Below, one piece after another: positions 41,990 to 52,769 of a stretch of 64,000 bases of DNA. This DNA is from Agrypnia vestita (Eukaryota; Arthropoda; Insecta; Trichoptera; Phryganeidae): NCBI GenBank assembly GCA_016648135.1, contig JADDOH010002295.1:62001-126000 (forward strand). The letters run 5' to 3'. The notes under the pieces were generated by a model that saw only the letters and a program-made list of their open reading frames with translations, was not told the DNA's origin and did not search any database. Both the position numbers and the translations under genes were made by a program. How positions within the stretch are numbered: the stretch's first letter is position 1; each line of letters opens with the position of its first letter.

Positions 41990-42150
41990 TCCGTATTCCA
42001 TCCATCTGTTAGAGAATCGCAAAAGACCTGGCACGATCTAATAAACCAAATATAAAAGTTTCAACAACTGGAGGACATGCGAAATGGTGTACCCAGTTCT
42101 ATCTTGTCTGCTTACCCCTTGGGATAATGGCGCTGTGATTAGTTAATTAC
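41990..42150 (+). pseudogene. degraded LINE tail, (TTAG)n family
   Basis: AAAAGACCTGGCACGATCTA, then ATCTTGTCTGCTTACCCCTT and GGCGCTGTGATTAGTTA retain the order of the family's last 150 bp. Frame lost. Confidence 0.55.
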
Positions 42151-42559
42151 GATGGTCTATTATGTTTGTGTCTTTCCCACGTCTCGGATCAGGACTGGTA
42201 CTGTTGACTTCCTGTCGAGAAAGGTCAGACATTTATTTTGATGGTTCCAAAGTGTCAGTCTAAGAGACAAGAAGAATAGTGACAGATCTTAACTTTTTTC
42301 ATAAAATAATAAATGCGATTATTGATTGTCATCATCTATTGAAAAGTATCTGCTTGCGAAACTAGAAGTTATGCCAGGTTTTGCCTTGGAAACTGTAGCC
42401 ACCAACTAATTTCCACTGCAAAGTCTTCCTAGATTAGCAAACAGATTTGAGCAGTTAGACGTTTTACCACAAATTTAATTTTATTAAAATATTTTGAACG
42501 ATCCTTAACGACGTTGGTCTCTGTGTGAATTGATTGATAATAATAATAGTAATAATAAT

Positions 42560-42980
42560 AATTGGATAATTTGTATAGCGCCGTTTTCGCGAAATACTCA
42601 CCTCAAGGGCGCTTTACACAGAGAAATTATTATCTTACAAGACAACTTACTGCTAGAAAAGAAAAAACTTATTTACTATTACTTATTCACAAGGTGGCAT
42701 ACAAGAAGTGGAATTAAAATTGAGTACTATAATAGTTTGTGAGTCCCTGAAAGAATTATGTGTTTTCGCGGAGTGCACAATATGAGTGGAAAATATTAGC
42801 TAGCGTTGTTGTGGTGAGATTCTATAGGTTTTTATAGGATTGTCTAAATAAATGCGTCTTAAGTTGTTTTTTGAACAGTGGTAAGCTGTCAGTTTGTCTC
42901 AGTTTGTTAGGTAGTTTGTTCCATAACTTTGGTCCAGCCACCGCGAAAGCACGATCACCGAAATTAGTTTTGTGGACGCG
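42560..42980 (-). pseudogene. L2/CR1-like LINE C-terminus and 3' end
   Basis: The minus frame (42822-42980) reads RAFAVAGPKLWNKLPNKLR then LFKKQLKTHLFRQSYKNL and stops, without internal stops. The 3' end TTGAGGTGAGTATTTCGCG and CGGCGCTATACAAAT follows at 42560-42610. A counterpart of 29254-29565. Confidence 0.75.
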
Positions 42981-42989
42981 ATTTATATA

Positions 42990-43560
42990 TGAAGTGCGCG
43001 ATGTGATATATGAAGTGCTCTTGTATTTATACCCCTGCTTAGACCTACTGTAGCTCGTTTGTTTGTTTTATTACGCCATAAAGGGCTAAATAAAATCAAA
43101 AAGTTCGCTGAGTTAGGTCAGGTTAGATTACAATACATATTCCCCACAATTCTGACTTGTTGCGAAAGTTTCTCCTCGAGTCTTGAATCGGTTCCTTTTG
43201 ACGAACTGCATGTCGCCGCGTGCTCCGCCGAAGATCGCCAGAGCGGGACAGGAACAACATCCGCCCCAAGACGAATGTATTCCCGGTATTTGGTTTTAAG
43301 TTATTAATCAACCTAATTAATTGATGCGTAACGGGGGATAAATCTTTCAATCAACGTGGGATCGCTGGCGGCGCGCGGCGGTGGACTGTAGAGCAGTTTT
43401 TAGGACGTTGACTTATTTTCGTTTATTAATAAATTATGTCAACGCTAACGTATGGAAGTGAAGCCGAAGAGCGTATGTAGATGGCGGTGAATGTGCATGT
43501 GTGGAAAATCTATGCATGATGCAATGATGAATTAACAAATCAGAAGCTAATTTAGAGTTG
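42990..43560. other. mixed stretch, nothing recognised
   Basis: A moderately GC-rich part at 43160-43400 has no recognisable frame. The possible AGGTCAGGTTAG run near 43113 is too short to call. Confidence 0.4.
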
Positions 43561-43564
43561 CTAT

Positions 43565-44755
43565 AAGCAAGGACAGGATAATACTATATACGATGCGACT
43601 GCTGAGCGAACAGAAGGCACCCGTGAAAGTCCTGGCATGATCAAATAGAGTAAATAAAGACCCCATGGCAAGAAGTTGTTAACTAACATTTTTGTCAAAA
43701 ATGAGTTAATAAGCCGTCTAAACTAAATATTGTACGCTCTTTCCACTGGAAATAAGTTCAGAACTTAAAAATAATTAGAACATGTTCAAATCACAGAGCT
43801 GTACATGTTAAATACACTTTTTCATAAAAATCAAATCAGTTACTAATGGGAAGAACGTGTTATCTTCAAAAAAAATTTTAAAAAAGTAAAAATTTAAAAA
43901 TAAGTGAGTAAAAATTTCTGAGATCACTACTTTACACTTTTTTGCATATATACCCTTTATTTTTCTTTTACATTTAATCGTTTGTTGTATTTTAATTATG
44001 TATAAACCTGTTGTAAAAGGCTATTAAGTCGTGTAATTAATAATAATAATAAATAAATAACAACATGTTCATACCTTCATTCTGAAATTAACACGCCTTT
44101 TAATTTGATTGGAATATTTATGGTAAATATAAATTTTACTCTGGCAGTACTGTAATATATTGTTTTTATTTGAAGACTATTATAATATGTACTTATATAT
44201 TATTTTTCAATAATTTTAAATGGTCAAACCATGTTTTGTAATATTAATTAACATGCCGGGTATTTTGTAATTTTGGATAATGGGTGATAAAAACGGATAG
44301 CATTTGAAGGGTTGTTTGATGTTCGTGTTTTGCCAATTTCAAAAAGGTGTTATTCTATTAAAAATGAGTTCCAGAGACGAAAAATGGTTGTTAAACCACA
44401 TTTTTTTAGGGAATATTAGTATATTTTTATTTTTTGTGCAAAAGTTCGTTTTTTTTACTTTGTAAACACTTCTTTGATATTTTAGTGACATAAATCAATA
44501 AAAATTAATCTTGAATTAGCAATAAAACATGTTTTTCAAAGGCGAAATGCAAATGTCTAATTATCTCAAAATGACTTGAATGTTAGTTAAAAACTTCTTG
44601 CCATGGGGTCTTCAAATATTAGGGGACATCCCTATTAGAAGGTTTAAAAATAGATGTACACGAGGAGGTGTCTGAAACTGGACGAGACGAGGGTGGTGTA
44701 CCTGCGTAAAAGAATCCTCTCTGAACACCCGTACCACCGTTTATAGTAAACTGTG
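43565..44755 (+). pseudogene. LINE relic split by a DNA transposon
   Basis: The left part GTGAAAGTCCTGGCATGATC (43623-43642) and right part AGGGGACATC ... AAGAATCCTCTCTGAACACC (44632-44730) match consecutive parts of the (TTAG)n LINE tail, with about 950 bp between them. The interrupting DNA has its own inverted termini. Confidence 0.5.
43658..44611. mobile_element. 954-bp TIR DNA transposon, non-autonomous
   Basis: Starts AGACCCCATGGCAAGAAGTT and continues GTTAACTAACAT; ends with the complement (ATGTTAGTTAAAAACTTCTT then GCCATGGGGTCT), a TIR of about 33 bp with one or two differences. The interior is AT-rich without a frame over 60 codons, so it has no transposase. A target duplication is not clear. 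Inserted into the LINE relic 43565-44755. Confidence 0.75.
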
Positions 44756-44759
44756 TTAC

Positions 44760-45430
44760 TATACTGTGCCCGTACTGAGTTGGATGATGGTTGGTTCATT
44801 TGTTATATTAATGATATGCTTGATAAGGAATTTGTCCGCTCTAATTTGTTATGACGTTTTGCTTTCTGCTGGCAATAGTTGAGTTTGTGTTCAAACTGCG
44901 AAAATTCCATTATGTCAACGGCATCGTTTTGTCGAATTTCTTCCACTCTTAATCATTACAATGCTTAATAATGCGGGCGCCCAAACATGTTTAGTGTGTA
45001 TATTGCCAAGGAAAAACTGCAATGTAGGGTTTCTATTAAATCCGATGGCATTTTTTTATCTATATTTTGTCTACGGAAAGAATTTGGTTAAATCCATTAA
45101 AACTTACGTCTTTCGACTATCGCATTACGAGAAATGATTTTAACATAAGAATACCTCAACTCAATATGATTTAAAAAGTTTATTATGAAAAATATGAATG
45201 CAAAGGCGATAGATGTACTGAAAAACACATATACATATTATATTATATGCAATTGCTCCAAAAACTATGCATACAGTACGTATTCTGCCATTATTAAAAA
45301 ACAGCAAGAAAAATTGTATGAAGTAACGAGTTGCTTTAAAACCAGTGAGTTAAAATGAGTCACTTAAAAAATATATTTTCGAAGATTTTGACTATTTCGC
45401 TTTATACCTTATTGTTTTTATGAAAAAAAG
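44760..45430. other. AT-rich stretch, nothing recognised
   Basis: No supported feature. Confidence 0.5.
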
Positions 45431-45436
45431 TACTAT

Positions 45437-45834
45437 TCCAGTGTGAATGAATGTCGCAAACTTAACGCAAAACATGACGGAAAAACAGATCGGACGCAGA
45501 AATACCAGGTGAAGAGTGTCAACATAGGATCAGTGTCAAAGTAGCAATGCTATTCGCACTGATGCGGTAATGTTTACAGGCTTCTAGAAGGTCTTTGAAC
45601 TTGCAAGGCCAAGGCCAGAACTGCATTTAATCCAGTGTGAAGGAAAGTCGCAAACTTAACGCAAAACATGGCGGAAAAAACAGAGTGGACGCAGGAATAC
45701 CAGGCGAAGAGTGTCAACAAAGGATCAATAGTGTCAAAAAAGTAGGAACGCTATTCGCACTGATGCGGTAATGTTTACAGGCTTCTAGAAGGTCTTTGAA
45801 CTTGCAAGGCCAAGGCCAGAGCTGCATTTAATCC
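45437..45834 (+). repeat. tandem duplication, about 195-bp unit, two copies
   Basis: Copy 1 (45437-45630) and copy 2 (45631-45834) both contain GTCGCAAACTTAACGCAAAA, CGCACTGATGCGGTAATGTT and GGCTTCTAGAAGGTCTTTGA. Copy 2 has about 10 extra bases. They differ by a modest number of substitutions, so the duplication is not very recent. Non-coding. Confidence 0.8.
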
Positions 45835-45839
45835 ACACA

Positions 45840-46590
45840 CTGACACTTGAAATAAAGTCGCGGCTTTTGTTCGCTACCTGCACCGCGGGGCCGGAATTCC
45901 TGGCTCGGTCGTATGATGAGATTATGCTGTGTGAATTCCTAGCATTCTTCCGCCCGTGACGTCACGTCTCTGGGTTTATATCTCACACCGAAACACGCAT
46001 ACCTCCGCCCTGACTAAGCGTCTCCTTTGTTGGCCCGTATTATTCGTCTTTTATTTGAATACCTTCGCTCGTGTTCCCCGCCGCGGTTTGATCTCTATCT
46101 AATATCGTGATTGTGGGTCTTCATTTTTCGACGGACGCGCTGAACTGCGAAAATTCGCATTTCGTAGCCCCGGCAATCGCGATGTCAAAAGTGAAATGTA
46201 TTATTTAGTTTTTTTTTTCATATTATAAAATAATATGATAATCTAGTCTGATAATCTTCTTGCTAATAATAATCTTCTGGTCTAATAATGCTGAGTATAA
46301 TGTACCGCTCTGTAGAATTCTGAGAAATGAAAACGCGTACAAAAATGTAGACATTTTTAACGTAAAATCTACAATCTGTTACAAATTTGTAAACTCTTTA
46401 AAAATATAAACGAACAGTAAATAAAGTAATCTTGCATAAATTATGTCAAAATTTCTTAAATAATATGTATGTTTATTTCCCTCATACACTGTTAACATCC
46501 TATTATAATCTCTTTTTTCTTAATATTGTCTAACTCCTAAATATTATTATGAAACTACAACTGCACGGAGTAAGCATAATTAATGTATAT
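45840..46590. other. CpG-rich patch then AT-rich stretch
   Basis: 45840-46190 is CpG-rich (CACCGCGGGGCCGGAATTCC) with ATTCTTCCGCCCGTGACGTCACGTCTC containing a CRE-like TGACGTCA near 45957. The rest is AT-rich. A promoter is possible, but no exon could be defined. Confidence 0.35.
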
Positions 46591-46599
46591 ATATTGTAT

Positions 46600-47005
46600 T
46601 GTAAAAGGTTATTTCAAACCGTTTAAATAAATAAATAAATGTAGTCTTCGTCTTCCTCTTCACCGCTTCCCATTTTATTCCCATTCCCTCTTCCAACTGG
46701 GCATTCTTCAGGTCCTTCTCCACACTACTCCACCATGTGGCGCTGGGCCGACCTTTTTTAGTCTCTTGTATTTTGAGTTCGGTATGCATTGTATGATCTT
46801 CATGCCTCATTACATGTTCATTCCATTTCAGTCTCGATTCCTTCGCCATTTCAGTAACTGGGACCACTGTAAAACTACCCCTGATATGCACATTTCTCAC
46901 TCTGTCAAGCCTCGTTACAACCCAAGACCATCTGAGCATCTTCATTTCACCGGTATGGAGTTTTCGCTCGTGCACCTTCTTTACAATCAAGCATTCTGTT
47001 TGCAT
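46600..47005 (-). pseudogene. LINE reverse-transcriptase C-terminal fragment
   Basis: The minus frame, open for about 140 codons, reads KLHTGEMKMLRWSWVVTRLD, VRNVHIRGSFTVVPVTEMAK, LKWNEHVMRHEDH and TKKGRPSATWWSSVEKDLKN. These match the C-terminal part of an RTE-like endonuclease-reverse transcriptase (L...MKMLRW..G.T..D..RN..IR). A frame gap occurs at the WYGHV motif. The TTTATTTATTTAAA stretch near 46625 may be its 3' tail. Confidence 0.75.
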
Positions 47006-47084
47006 TTCGAGATCATTGCAGGTTTTACTGCACTTTTACACACAAAACCTTTTAGTCCTCATAAGTACAATACGTAATTAGCTG

Positions 47085-47430
47085 TGCCCGCGCGGCTTCA
47101 TATAAATATATGTATGTCATCGCGGACTTTTTTATAGAACTTTTTGAATTCTACAACTTCTCTATAGAAAGTATTTAAATATCTCTTACCGTTAGTTAAG
47201 GCAGCGTTCCTAATAAACGCAGTCCTCCGTCATTTTTTCATCGACTTTAGTTGTAAAATAGGACACCACGAAAAGCCACTTCATTTTAACGAAATAATAT
47301 AAAGCGTATGTCTACTCTGAAAGTCCATTCTAAATATTGGTGAAAAAAATTTTGAAATCGAATAAGTAGTTTCGCAGATTACCTCATACATCCAAACTTA
47401 CAAACTTTACTTCCATATATTAGTATAAAT
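47085..47430 (+). mobile_element. LINE 3' tail, copy 2 (RTE-like)
   Basis: Begins GTGCCCGCGCGGCTTC and shares all the blocks listed for 35136-35440, ending TATATTAGTATAAATTAT. It includes TATAGAACTTTTTGAATTCT, a GAA/TTC-rich part that aligns in position with the heat-shock-element array at 15529. Confidence 0.75.
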
Positions 47431-47639
47431 TATAAAAATGACACATCATTAAGTACAATCCACTTTTTTATTACCTCTAGTTTAGTTTAGTTCTAGTGAA
47501 GAATCAGATTTCATAGGGTTTAACTAAAAGTAGTTGTCCTTGGGTCATCAAGGAGTGTTTCAGTTGCTGGTGATCCGCAAGAGGATGGGTGGTTGGATAT
47601 TACGAATGCAGAATTTGCTATCGTAACATTTTTAAAACA

Positions 47640-47790
47640 ATATTTTAACATGCATATGAAGAATATTTTGTGAAGGTGTTGGTGTGTAAATAATATTATG
47701 GTAGTGGTGTGTAGTTATATTTACGTGCTAGTGTGCTGGTTGTCCTGACGAAGAGACGGGTTACGTCTCGAAACGGGTAGACAAAAAAGT
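47640..47790 (+). mobile_element. PLE 3' untranslated end with hammerhead
   Basis: The stretch GTGTGTAGTTATATT...AGTGTGCTGGTT resembles the 6750-6815 region before the hammerhead of the PLE at 6363. No coding part is recognised upstream, so this is a strongly truncated PLE. Confidence 0.6.
47745..47780 (+). ncRNA. hammerhead ribozyme motif, very well preserved
   Basis: CTGACGA (47745-47751), A, a perfect 6-bp stem II GAGACG/CGTCTC with a GGTTA loop, GAAAC (47770-47774), then GG, GU, A. Stem III is the 2-bp AC/GU and the cleavage triplet would be GUA. All catalytic core positions are as required. Confidence 0.7.
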
Positions 47791-47809
47791 AATTTTTAGT
47801 GTTTATCAT

Positions 47810-48300
47810 CATCATCATTCTTGGTACTACAACCCTCGCTGGGTCTTGGCCTCCTCAGTAATCTTCCTCCACTCATCTCGGTATAGTGCCAGCTTTCTCC
47901 AGTTCCGAAGCTCCAAGGCAGAGATGTCTTATAGGACGTCACTCCATCTTAATTTTGGCCTTTCTAAGCTCGCTCATTCCTCGTACTAACCACGTCTCAG
48001 CTGCATACATGAGCACTGGCCTCATAAGCGTTTTGTACACTAATATCTTGGTGTTTCTGGACAGCAATCTGGATTTTATCTGCTTTTGTAGGCGGAAAAA
48101 ACAGCGTTTTGCGCTCACTACGCGCTTCTGGATCTCCTCTGTAGTTATTATTATTGTTTGTTATCAGGGAGCCTAGATACGTAAATCTTGGTACCGTTTC
48201 AAAATTTTGACTTCCACACGTTGAGAGAGTTGGGATTTGTTGGGTGCATTCTATGGCCATGTATTTGGTCTTCTGCTGTTTTACTATAAGACCCATGTTT
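47810..48300 (-). pseudogene. RTE-like LINE reverse-transcriptase, degraded
   Basis: The upstream part on the minus strand (47997-48296) reads GLIVKQQKTKYMAIECTQQI and FTYLGSLITNNNNN, the region just after the YxDD box in RTE-like reverse transcriptases (GL.IN..KTKYM ... YLGS.I). The next part (47810-47970) aligns with the WRELA..R.EWR end but is frameshifted. It ends with an ATGATGATGAT tail at about 47804-47817. Confidence 0.7.
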
Positions 48301-48449
48301 TTGGCAGAACTTTTTAGTAGTTATATATTAACATAAATAACATTTTGTTAAAATGTCTGACCACAAAGTCAATGCTTTAAATATTAAAATTATTAAACAT
48401 TTTTTCTTCAATTTGCGTAGCATGTCGTGAAGTTGCTGATGTGTTATAC

Positions 48450-48812
48450 CAAACATAGTCGGTCACTAAGACGCTTTTGTGGAAAATCTTTGGTCCATAG
48501 AGTAAGGAATGAACAAATTAGACGTGAATGCAATGCTGGTTGTAGTGTGGTACATAGAATAAAGAAAGGAAATGGTTTGGTCATGTGGAACGTATGGTTA
48601 AGAAAATGCATGAGGCGAGTGTTGAAGGCAACAGGAATAGAGGGAGTCCGCGAAAGACCTGGCATGACCAGATACAACAAGTGTTTGAGGATGGCCCCGT
48701 TAAAAGCCGCACCAACCGTAGAACTTGTATGAGAAGATGTATGAATGTGGCCGAAGCAAAAGTGGTGTGCCAGGATAGAAGAGTGTGGCGTTAGTTAGTT
48801 AGTTAGTTAGTC
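48450..48812 (+). pseudogene. LINE tail, (TTAG)n family, one frameshift
   Basis: Frame 1 (48450-48580) reads SLRRFCGKSLVHRVRNEQIR. Frame 2 from about 48585 reads ERMVKKMHEASVEGNRNRGS then PRKTWHDQIQQVFEDGPVKS and RVWR, followed by (TTAG)n at 48791-48812. So a single frameshift near 48580 breaks an otherwise readable C-terminus, and the last 12 or so codons have been replaced by the tail. Confidence 0.8.
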
Positions 48813-48879
48813 TGGAGTTCAAAGGGTTGAAGAGTCGGTATCGGTCGATTTTTGGCGACCAAGCAAGTTCGAATTGCGG

Positions 48880-49330
48880 TAAAGATAATTTTTATTAAAA
48901 TTTATTTAAAATAATCGATCATTTCGATCCGTCAACGTTCGACCGGCGTTGCCGTGACAGCCGTCGCCGCGGCGCGGTACAAATTCGCGATATCGATATC
49001 CTTTCACGTTGAGCAACGCCGCATTGTAGTGTAGTGAAATGATATTTAATTAAAACGTGCTTACGGCGCGTAGCGAGGCAATCATGTATGAATTTTGCTC
49101 AATACTCGCGACGTGGAAACGGGTCGCGCAAGACCAGTTTCGCCGGCAAATTTTACGGCCTCGCGTCGAAAGTTGCGTTTCCACTGCACGGCGTCCGAAG
49201 GCGTTCCCACCACAATTTGTTTATATTTTAATTAAGTGTCTTTACTTGTTTAATCACGCCGGATCCTTGCGGTCGCAGTTCCATTGTAAGTTCTCCTTGG
49301 CTTTTGAAAGTGAATGCAGGCTGTAACGAC
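48880..49330. promoter_or_regulatory. CpG-rich region, no gene identified
   Basis: CpG-dense (GCCGTCGCCGCGGCGCGGTA at 48961) with an 89-codon plus frame (49057-49326) that I do not recognise. Possible promoter and first exon. Confidence 0.35.
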
Positions 49331-49487
49331 AGTGCTTCCTAGTCTCGTGGGAATAATAATTGTTGTGGATGTATCGCGTTCAATTTGTTCCAACTCAAAG
49401 TAGTCATTCATTTCGCGAATAAAATTAACTAGTTTAATAGATACGTAGGCAGTCTTACGTCATGACACTCGGGAACGATTGAACTGC

Positions 49488-49890
49488 AATAATTATACTT
49501 CACCACCGTTCCCTATAATTTTTTTACCATACGTGCGGATTATTAACTCACAAAACAAATGTTGAAAAATATTTTTTTTGCTTTCATAAAGTCCGTCCAC
49601 GTCTTTCGTCTCTGTGATTGGGTGAGCCCGGATACTTAAATGAGTCACAGTTGGCTAATATTATTGATTGAACCACAATAATTATACATCACCAACGTTC
49701 CCTATAATTTTTTTACCATATGTGCTGCTTATTAACTCACCTGAGTAGTAAATTTTGAAAAATATTTTTTGCAATCGTAAAGTCGATCCATGTCTTAGAG
49801 TATATGGATATACTCTAAGAGATCCATGTCTTCCGTCTCTGTGATTGGGTGAGCCCGGATACTTAAATGAGTCACCGTTGGCTAATATTA
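49488..49890 (+). repeat. tandem duplication, two copies of about 176 bp
   Basis: Copy 1 (49488-49663) and copy 2 (49677-49890) share CGTTCCCTATAATTTTTTTA, TGTGATTGGGTGAGCCCGGA and TACTTAAATGAGTCAC. Copy 2 is longer because it contains the 36-bp insertion at 49785-49832. Confidence 0.8.
49785..49832. repeat. 24-bp palindrome between 12-bp direct repeats
   Basis: GATCCATGTCTT (49785-49796 and 49821-49832) flanks AGAGTATATGGATATACTCT then AAGA. The tandem sister copy at 49590-49620 has the uninterrupted site (CGTCCACGTCTTTCGTCTC), so this is a real insertion with target-site duplication. The palindrome equals that at 4754-4773 apart from four central bases. Confidence 0.75.
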
Positions 49891-49899
49891 TGATGTAGG

Positions 49900-50490
49900 T
49901 ACACCGCAAAACAACTTCCACTCGCTTAAATATAGATATTTTCCAATGAACATTTAAAAAAATAGGTAATGTTTAAATAATGTATTGTTGTATAGGAATA
50001 TAGGAATTAAGTAAACATAATAGCACCAAAAAAAATTCTTGAAAACAGGTCTTTTTTCACCGAATTAACCTTACTCCCCCTTTATGTTTTATTTATATTA
50101 TAATTTTTTTAATTGTTTACTGTAAAAATCTGTTTTATGTTAGGTATATAAAAAATCCTTTTAATTTTCTTGTACTGTAAAAGCCCACTAGGGCGTTGAT
50201 TAATAAATAAACAAAATAAACAGTAAATATTTGCCAATCAATCATAGGTACAGATGTTCTGTCCTTTTCCTAATAATTTTTAACCACTATCATCCAGGAC
50301 CTTTCTCCATTTTTTCAGGCTGTTCTGCAATTGTAATGTAAAATTGTAATAGCAATCTTATGTTAAAATTGCACTCAATTTTTAAAGCCTTTAAATTTCA
50401 ATGAATCACGTCAATAAAATAGAATAACTTCTTCTTCGAAAATCGCAAAATAATTTTGTGATAAAATTTTTAATAGGATTAATAAAATAA
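49900..50490. other. AT-rich stretch, nothing recognised
   Basis: No supported feature. Confidence 0.55.
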
Positions 50491-50527
50491 ACTTAGTTTT
50501 CACCACTTCTTTATATTGAAAATATCA

Positions 50528-50559
50528 ACATGTTTCAGGGCCTATGGCCCTTTCGTCAG
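50528..50559 (-). ncRNA. hammerhead ribozyme motif, very well preserved
   Basis: Minus strand: CUGACGA (50553-50559), A, a perfect 6-bp stem AGGGCC/GGCCCU with AUA loop, then GAAAC-AU-GU-U. Stem III is AC/GU with a 2-nt loop and the triplet is GUU. All core boxes are intact. Confidence 0.7.
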
Positions 50560-50740
50560 GATACAATAATTATTGTATATTATAAATAACCAGGTCCTTT
50601 TACAAATAGTTATCTTTTAAATTTAATTTCATGTAAGTAGGTACTTTATTATCATTCATTTTCCATATATAACTTTTTTAGTATTTTGATTGTGTATACT
50701 TCGATTTTTGAATTTAATTTTGTTAGTATACAGTTGTATC

Positions 50741-50775
50741 CTAACGAAGGGTCCATAGGTCATATTGATATTTTC
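50741..50775 (+). ncRNA. hammerhead relic, PLE terminus
   Basis: CTAACGA, then AGGGTCC ATA GGTC, with the GAAAC box deleted (CATATTG follows). It is the plus-strand partner of 50528-50559 and is inactive. Confidence 0.55.
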
Positions 50776-50877
50776 AATAAAAAAGTGGCGAAGACTAAGT
50801 TTATTTTGTTAATTATATAAAATAGAATAAATTTCTAACATGTAAAACTTAATCGTTGACAAAAAAATGCCACTGAA

Positions 50878-51290
50878 ATGCCGGCGAATCACTCGGTTCT
50901 GAGTGTTCCCGTACAAGGTCTATCCAAAACGTATGGCGGTGCGTTCTCAAGGGACCGATGTCAACTGTCAACAGATGTCAGGTTGTTTGTGTTGTCCATG
51001 CCCCGCGTCTTCGCCAGAGACCGGGGCAAACTTGTCCAAGCACTGACCCAACATCGCACTTCTTGTACTTTCGTAAGGTCGGAAGTGGTTGGTTCGGTAT
51101 TATATTTCGGCGGCCACATTTTTTGCAAAATGTTTACAAAAATAACTGTCATCGGTTCTTTTAAAAGTCTCTTGAACATAAGATAGTCGCACAGTGGTTC
51201 CCGCATTTTGTTTTGCCACGTGAGAAACATCTTGATGTCTGGAATGTTTATAAACTGACAGAGAGTGACGTCTACGACCAGATATTGATG
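50878..51290. other. moderately GC-rich stretch, unrecognised frames
   Basis: Open frames on both strands (plus 50878-51186, minus 50961-51230) around 90-100 codons. I recognise no family; the plus frame includes MPRVFARDRGKLVQALTQHR. Could be a degraded transposon or exon. Confidence 0.25.
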
Positions 51291-51718
51291 TCACAAGATG
51301 ACCATCGTTAATTTACTAAATTTGATGCTACTCTGAAAGTACCGTCTGTCTGACCTCCTCTTTTCAGAAGTTAGCTAGTGATCACAAGAAATGTTCAATG
51401 TACTTGTGATCACTATAAATTTATAATGTATCATTTCTGAATGAGTATGTACATTAACTTTTTTCTGTCTCTGACAAACGTGTACCGGAGGATGTTATAT
51501 TTCAGTCACGGCGGAGGGAATATGACGCAGCCATCTTTTTTTCAAAAATTTTCCAATAAAATAATAGTTGAATACTTTAATAAATACCAATTAAAAAAAT
51601 TAATCACTTTGTAAAAAATCACCCAACTTCTACCTAAATTTCGGGCTAACATAAGTTCGTGGGTGCTTTTCTTTTTGTTGTGGACCTTCTTCACTGTCTA
51701 GCATTACGGCCGTCTCGT

Positions 51719-51903
51719 GTAGACCTCTTTCCATTTAAGAAAGGCAATCGAATTAGTATGTGTGAGCCGCGCGAACTACGCACATTGTTTCGTCGTGTTG
51801 GTGTTTACGGGTACAAACACCAAAACAACGAAACAATGTGCGTCGGACGCACGGATTACACATACTAATTCGATTGTCTTTCGTAAATGGAAAGAGGTCT
51901 ACC
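51719..51903. mobile_element. 185-bp hairpin (fold-back MITE)
   Basis: GTAGACCTCTTTCCATTTA at the left pairs with TAAATGGAAAGAGGTCTAC at the right, and the inner arms AATCGAATTAGTATGTGTGA / ACACATACTAATTCGATT and ACATTGTTTCGT..TTGGTGTTT / complement pair up to an ACGGGTAC centre. Arms about 88 bp with a few mismatches. Non-coding. Confidence 0.75.
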
Positions 51904-51909
51904 CGAACT

Positions 51910-52330
51910 TTTGTTTGGATCAGAATTTACAGTCGCAGAGAGCACCTATGAGTGAGCTCATTTTGCCATGGAATTTGCCAGTAAAATGGCTACACCATGC
52001 ATAAAAACATCATCTGAATAGTGTTCACATAAACATATATCACATACACACTCGGGTTTTCATTCAATGATACACCGTCTTGTCAATGTACCTCTGTCTC
52101 ATTCTAATTTTTAAATTGAATTAAATACAATGAAACAAATCTGGGAAAAATGGATACAATACAGAATTAGTCGATAAAATTTTAAAAATAAATTAAAGAA
52201 AAATGTAATTTTTATACAATTCACAGATAAAATAATAATAAGGATTATTGGTGAAGTATTTTATATATTAATACATTTTCGAATTAAATTTCAAAACATC
52301 TTCCTGCATTTTATACAAATAATAATATAG
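51910..52330. other. AT-rich stretch, nothing recognised
   Basis: No supported feature. Confidence 0.5.
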
Positions 52331-52351
52331 GGAAACTCCTCATAAATTCAA

Positions 52352-52627
52352 ATGATAAAGAAAACATATGTATTTAACAACTCAGGTGTTTGTAAACTTT
52401 CGTGCAAAGATTGTACAGCATTTTATATTGGAAAAACCGGCCGAAATTTCAATTTAAGAGTAAAAGAGTATTTGAGGTGTCTGAATAATAATCGTTTTTC
52501 TGAATTTGCAAATCATTTATTTGAAAATGATAACGGTTTTGATAAAAATTTAGGGCTCTCTACTTTACACATAAATAATTTTTGTCTGATACTGAATAAT
52601 TTAGAATCATTAGAAATTAGGTTGTAA
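52352..52627 (+). pseudogene. Penelope-like element GIY-YIG endonuclease fragment
   Basis: The 91-codon frame reads GVCKLSCKDCTAFYIGKTGR, NFNLRVKEYLRCLNNNRFSE and FANHLFENDN, then LSTLHINNFCLILNNLESLE. This is the best GIY-YIG domain here: a GVCKL (GIY-like) strand, a C-x2-C pair, YIGKTGR with the conserved arginine, and the N-H-L segment. In PLEs this domain follows the reverse transcriptase and is thought to nick the target. The reverse transcriptase is absent upstream and the frame ends at a stop, so it is a 5'-truncated copy. The first Met is not the original start. Confidence 0.85.
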
Positions 52628-52769
52628 TTAATTAATAAAATATAAGTAGACACATACAAATAATAAAATCAATTTTGAAAAATGTCAATCTACAAAGTTG
52701 CACAATGAATAGTGTTCGTTGTGGTTCTGAGAGAGCCAATACATGGGAGATAGACTAAAGGCGGCCTAG

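Larger units (their letters stand above)
50495..50795. mobile_element. PLE inverted terminal pair with 3' UTR
   Basis: Minus-strand terminus at left (50495-50575) and plus-strand 3' end at right (50585-50795). The plus part includes the untranslated segment shared with 35770-35920 (CAAATAGTTATCTTTTAAAT and AGTAGGTACTTTATTAT). Both arms end outward with AGTGG(T/C)GAA(A/G)ACTAAGTTTATTTT. Confidence 0.7.
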
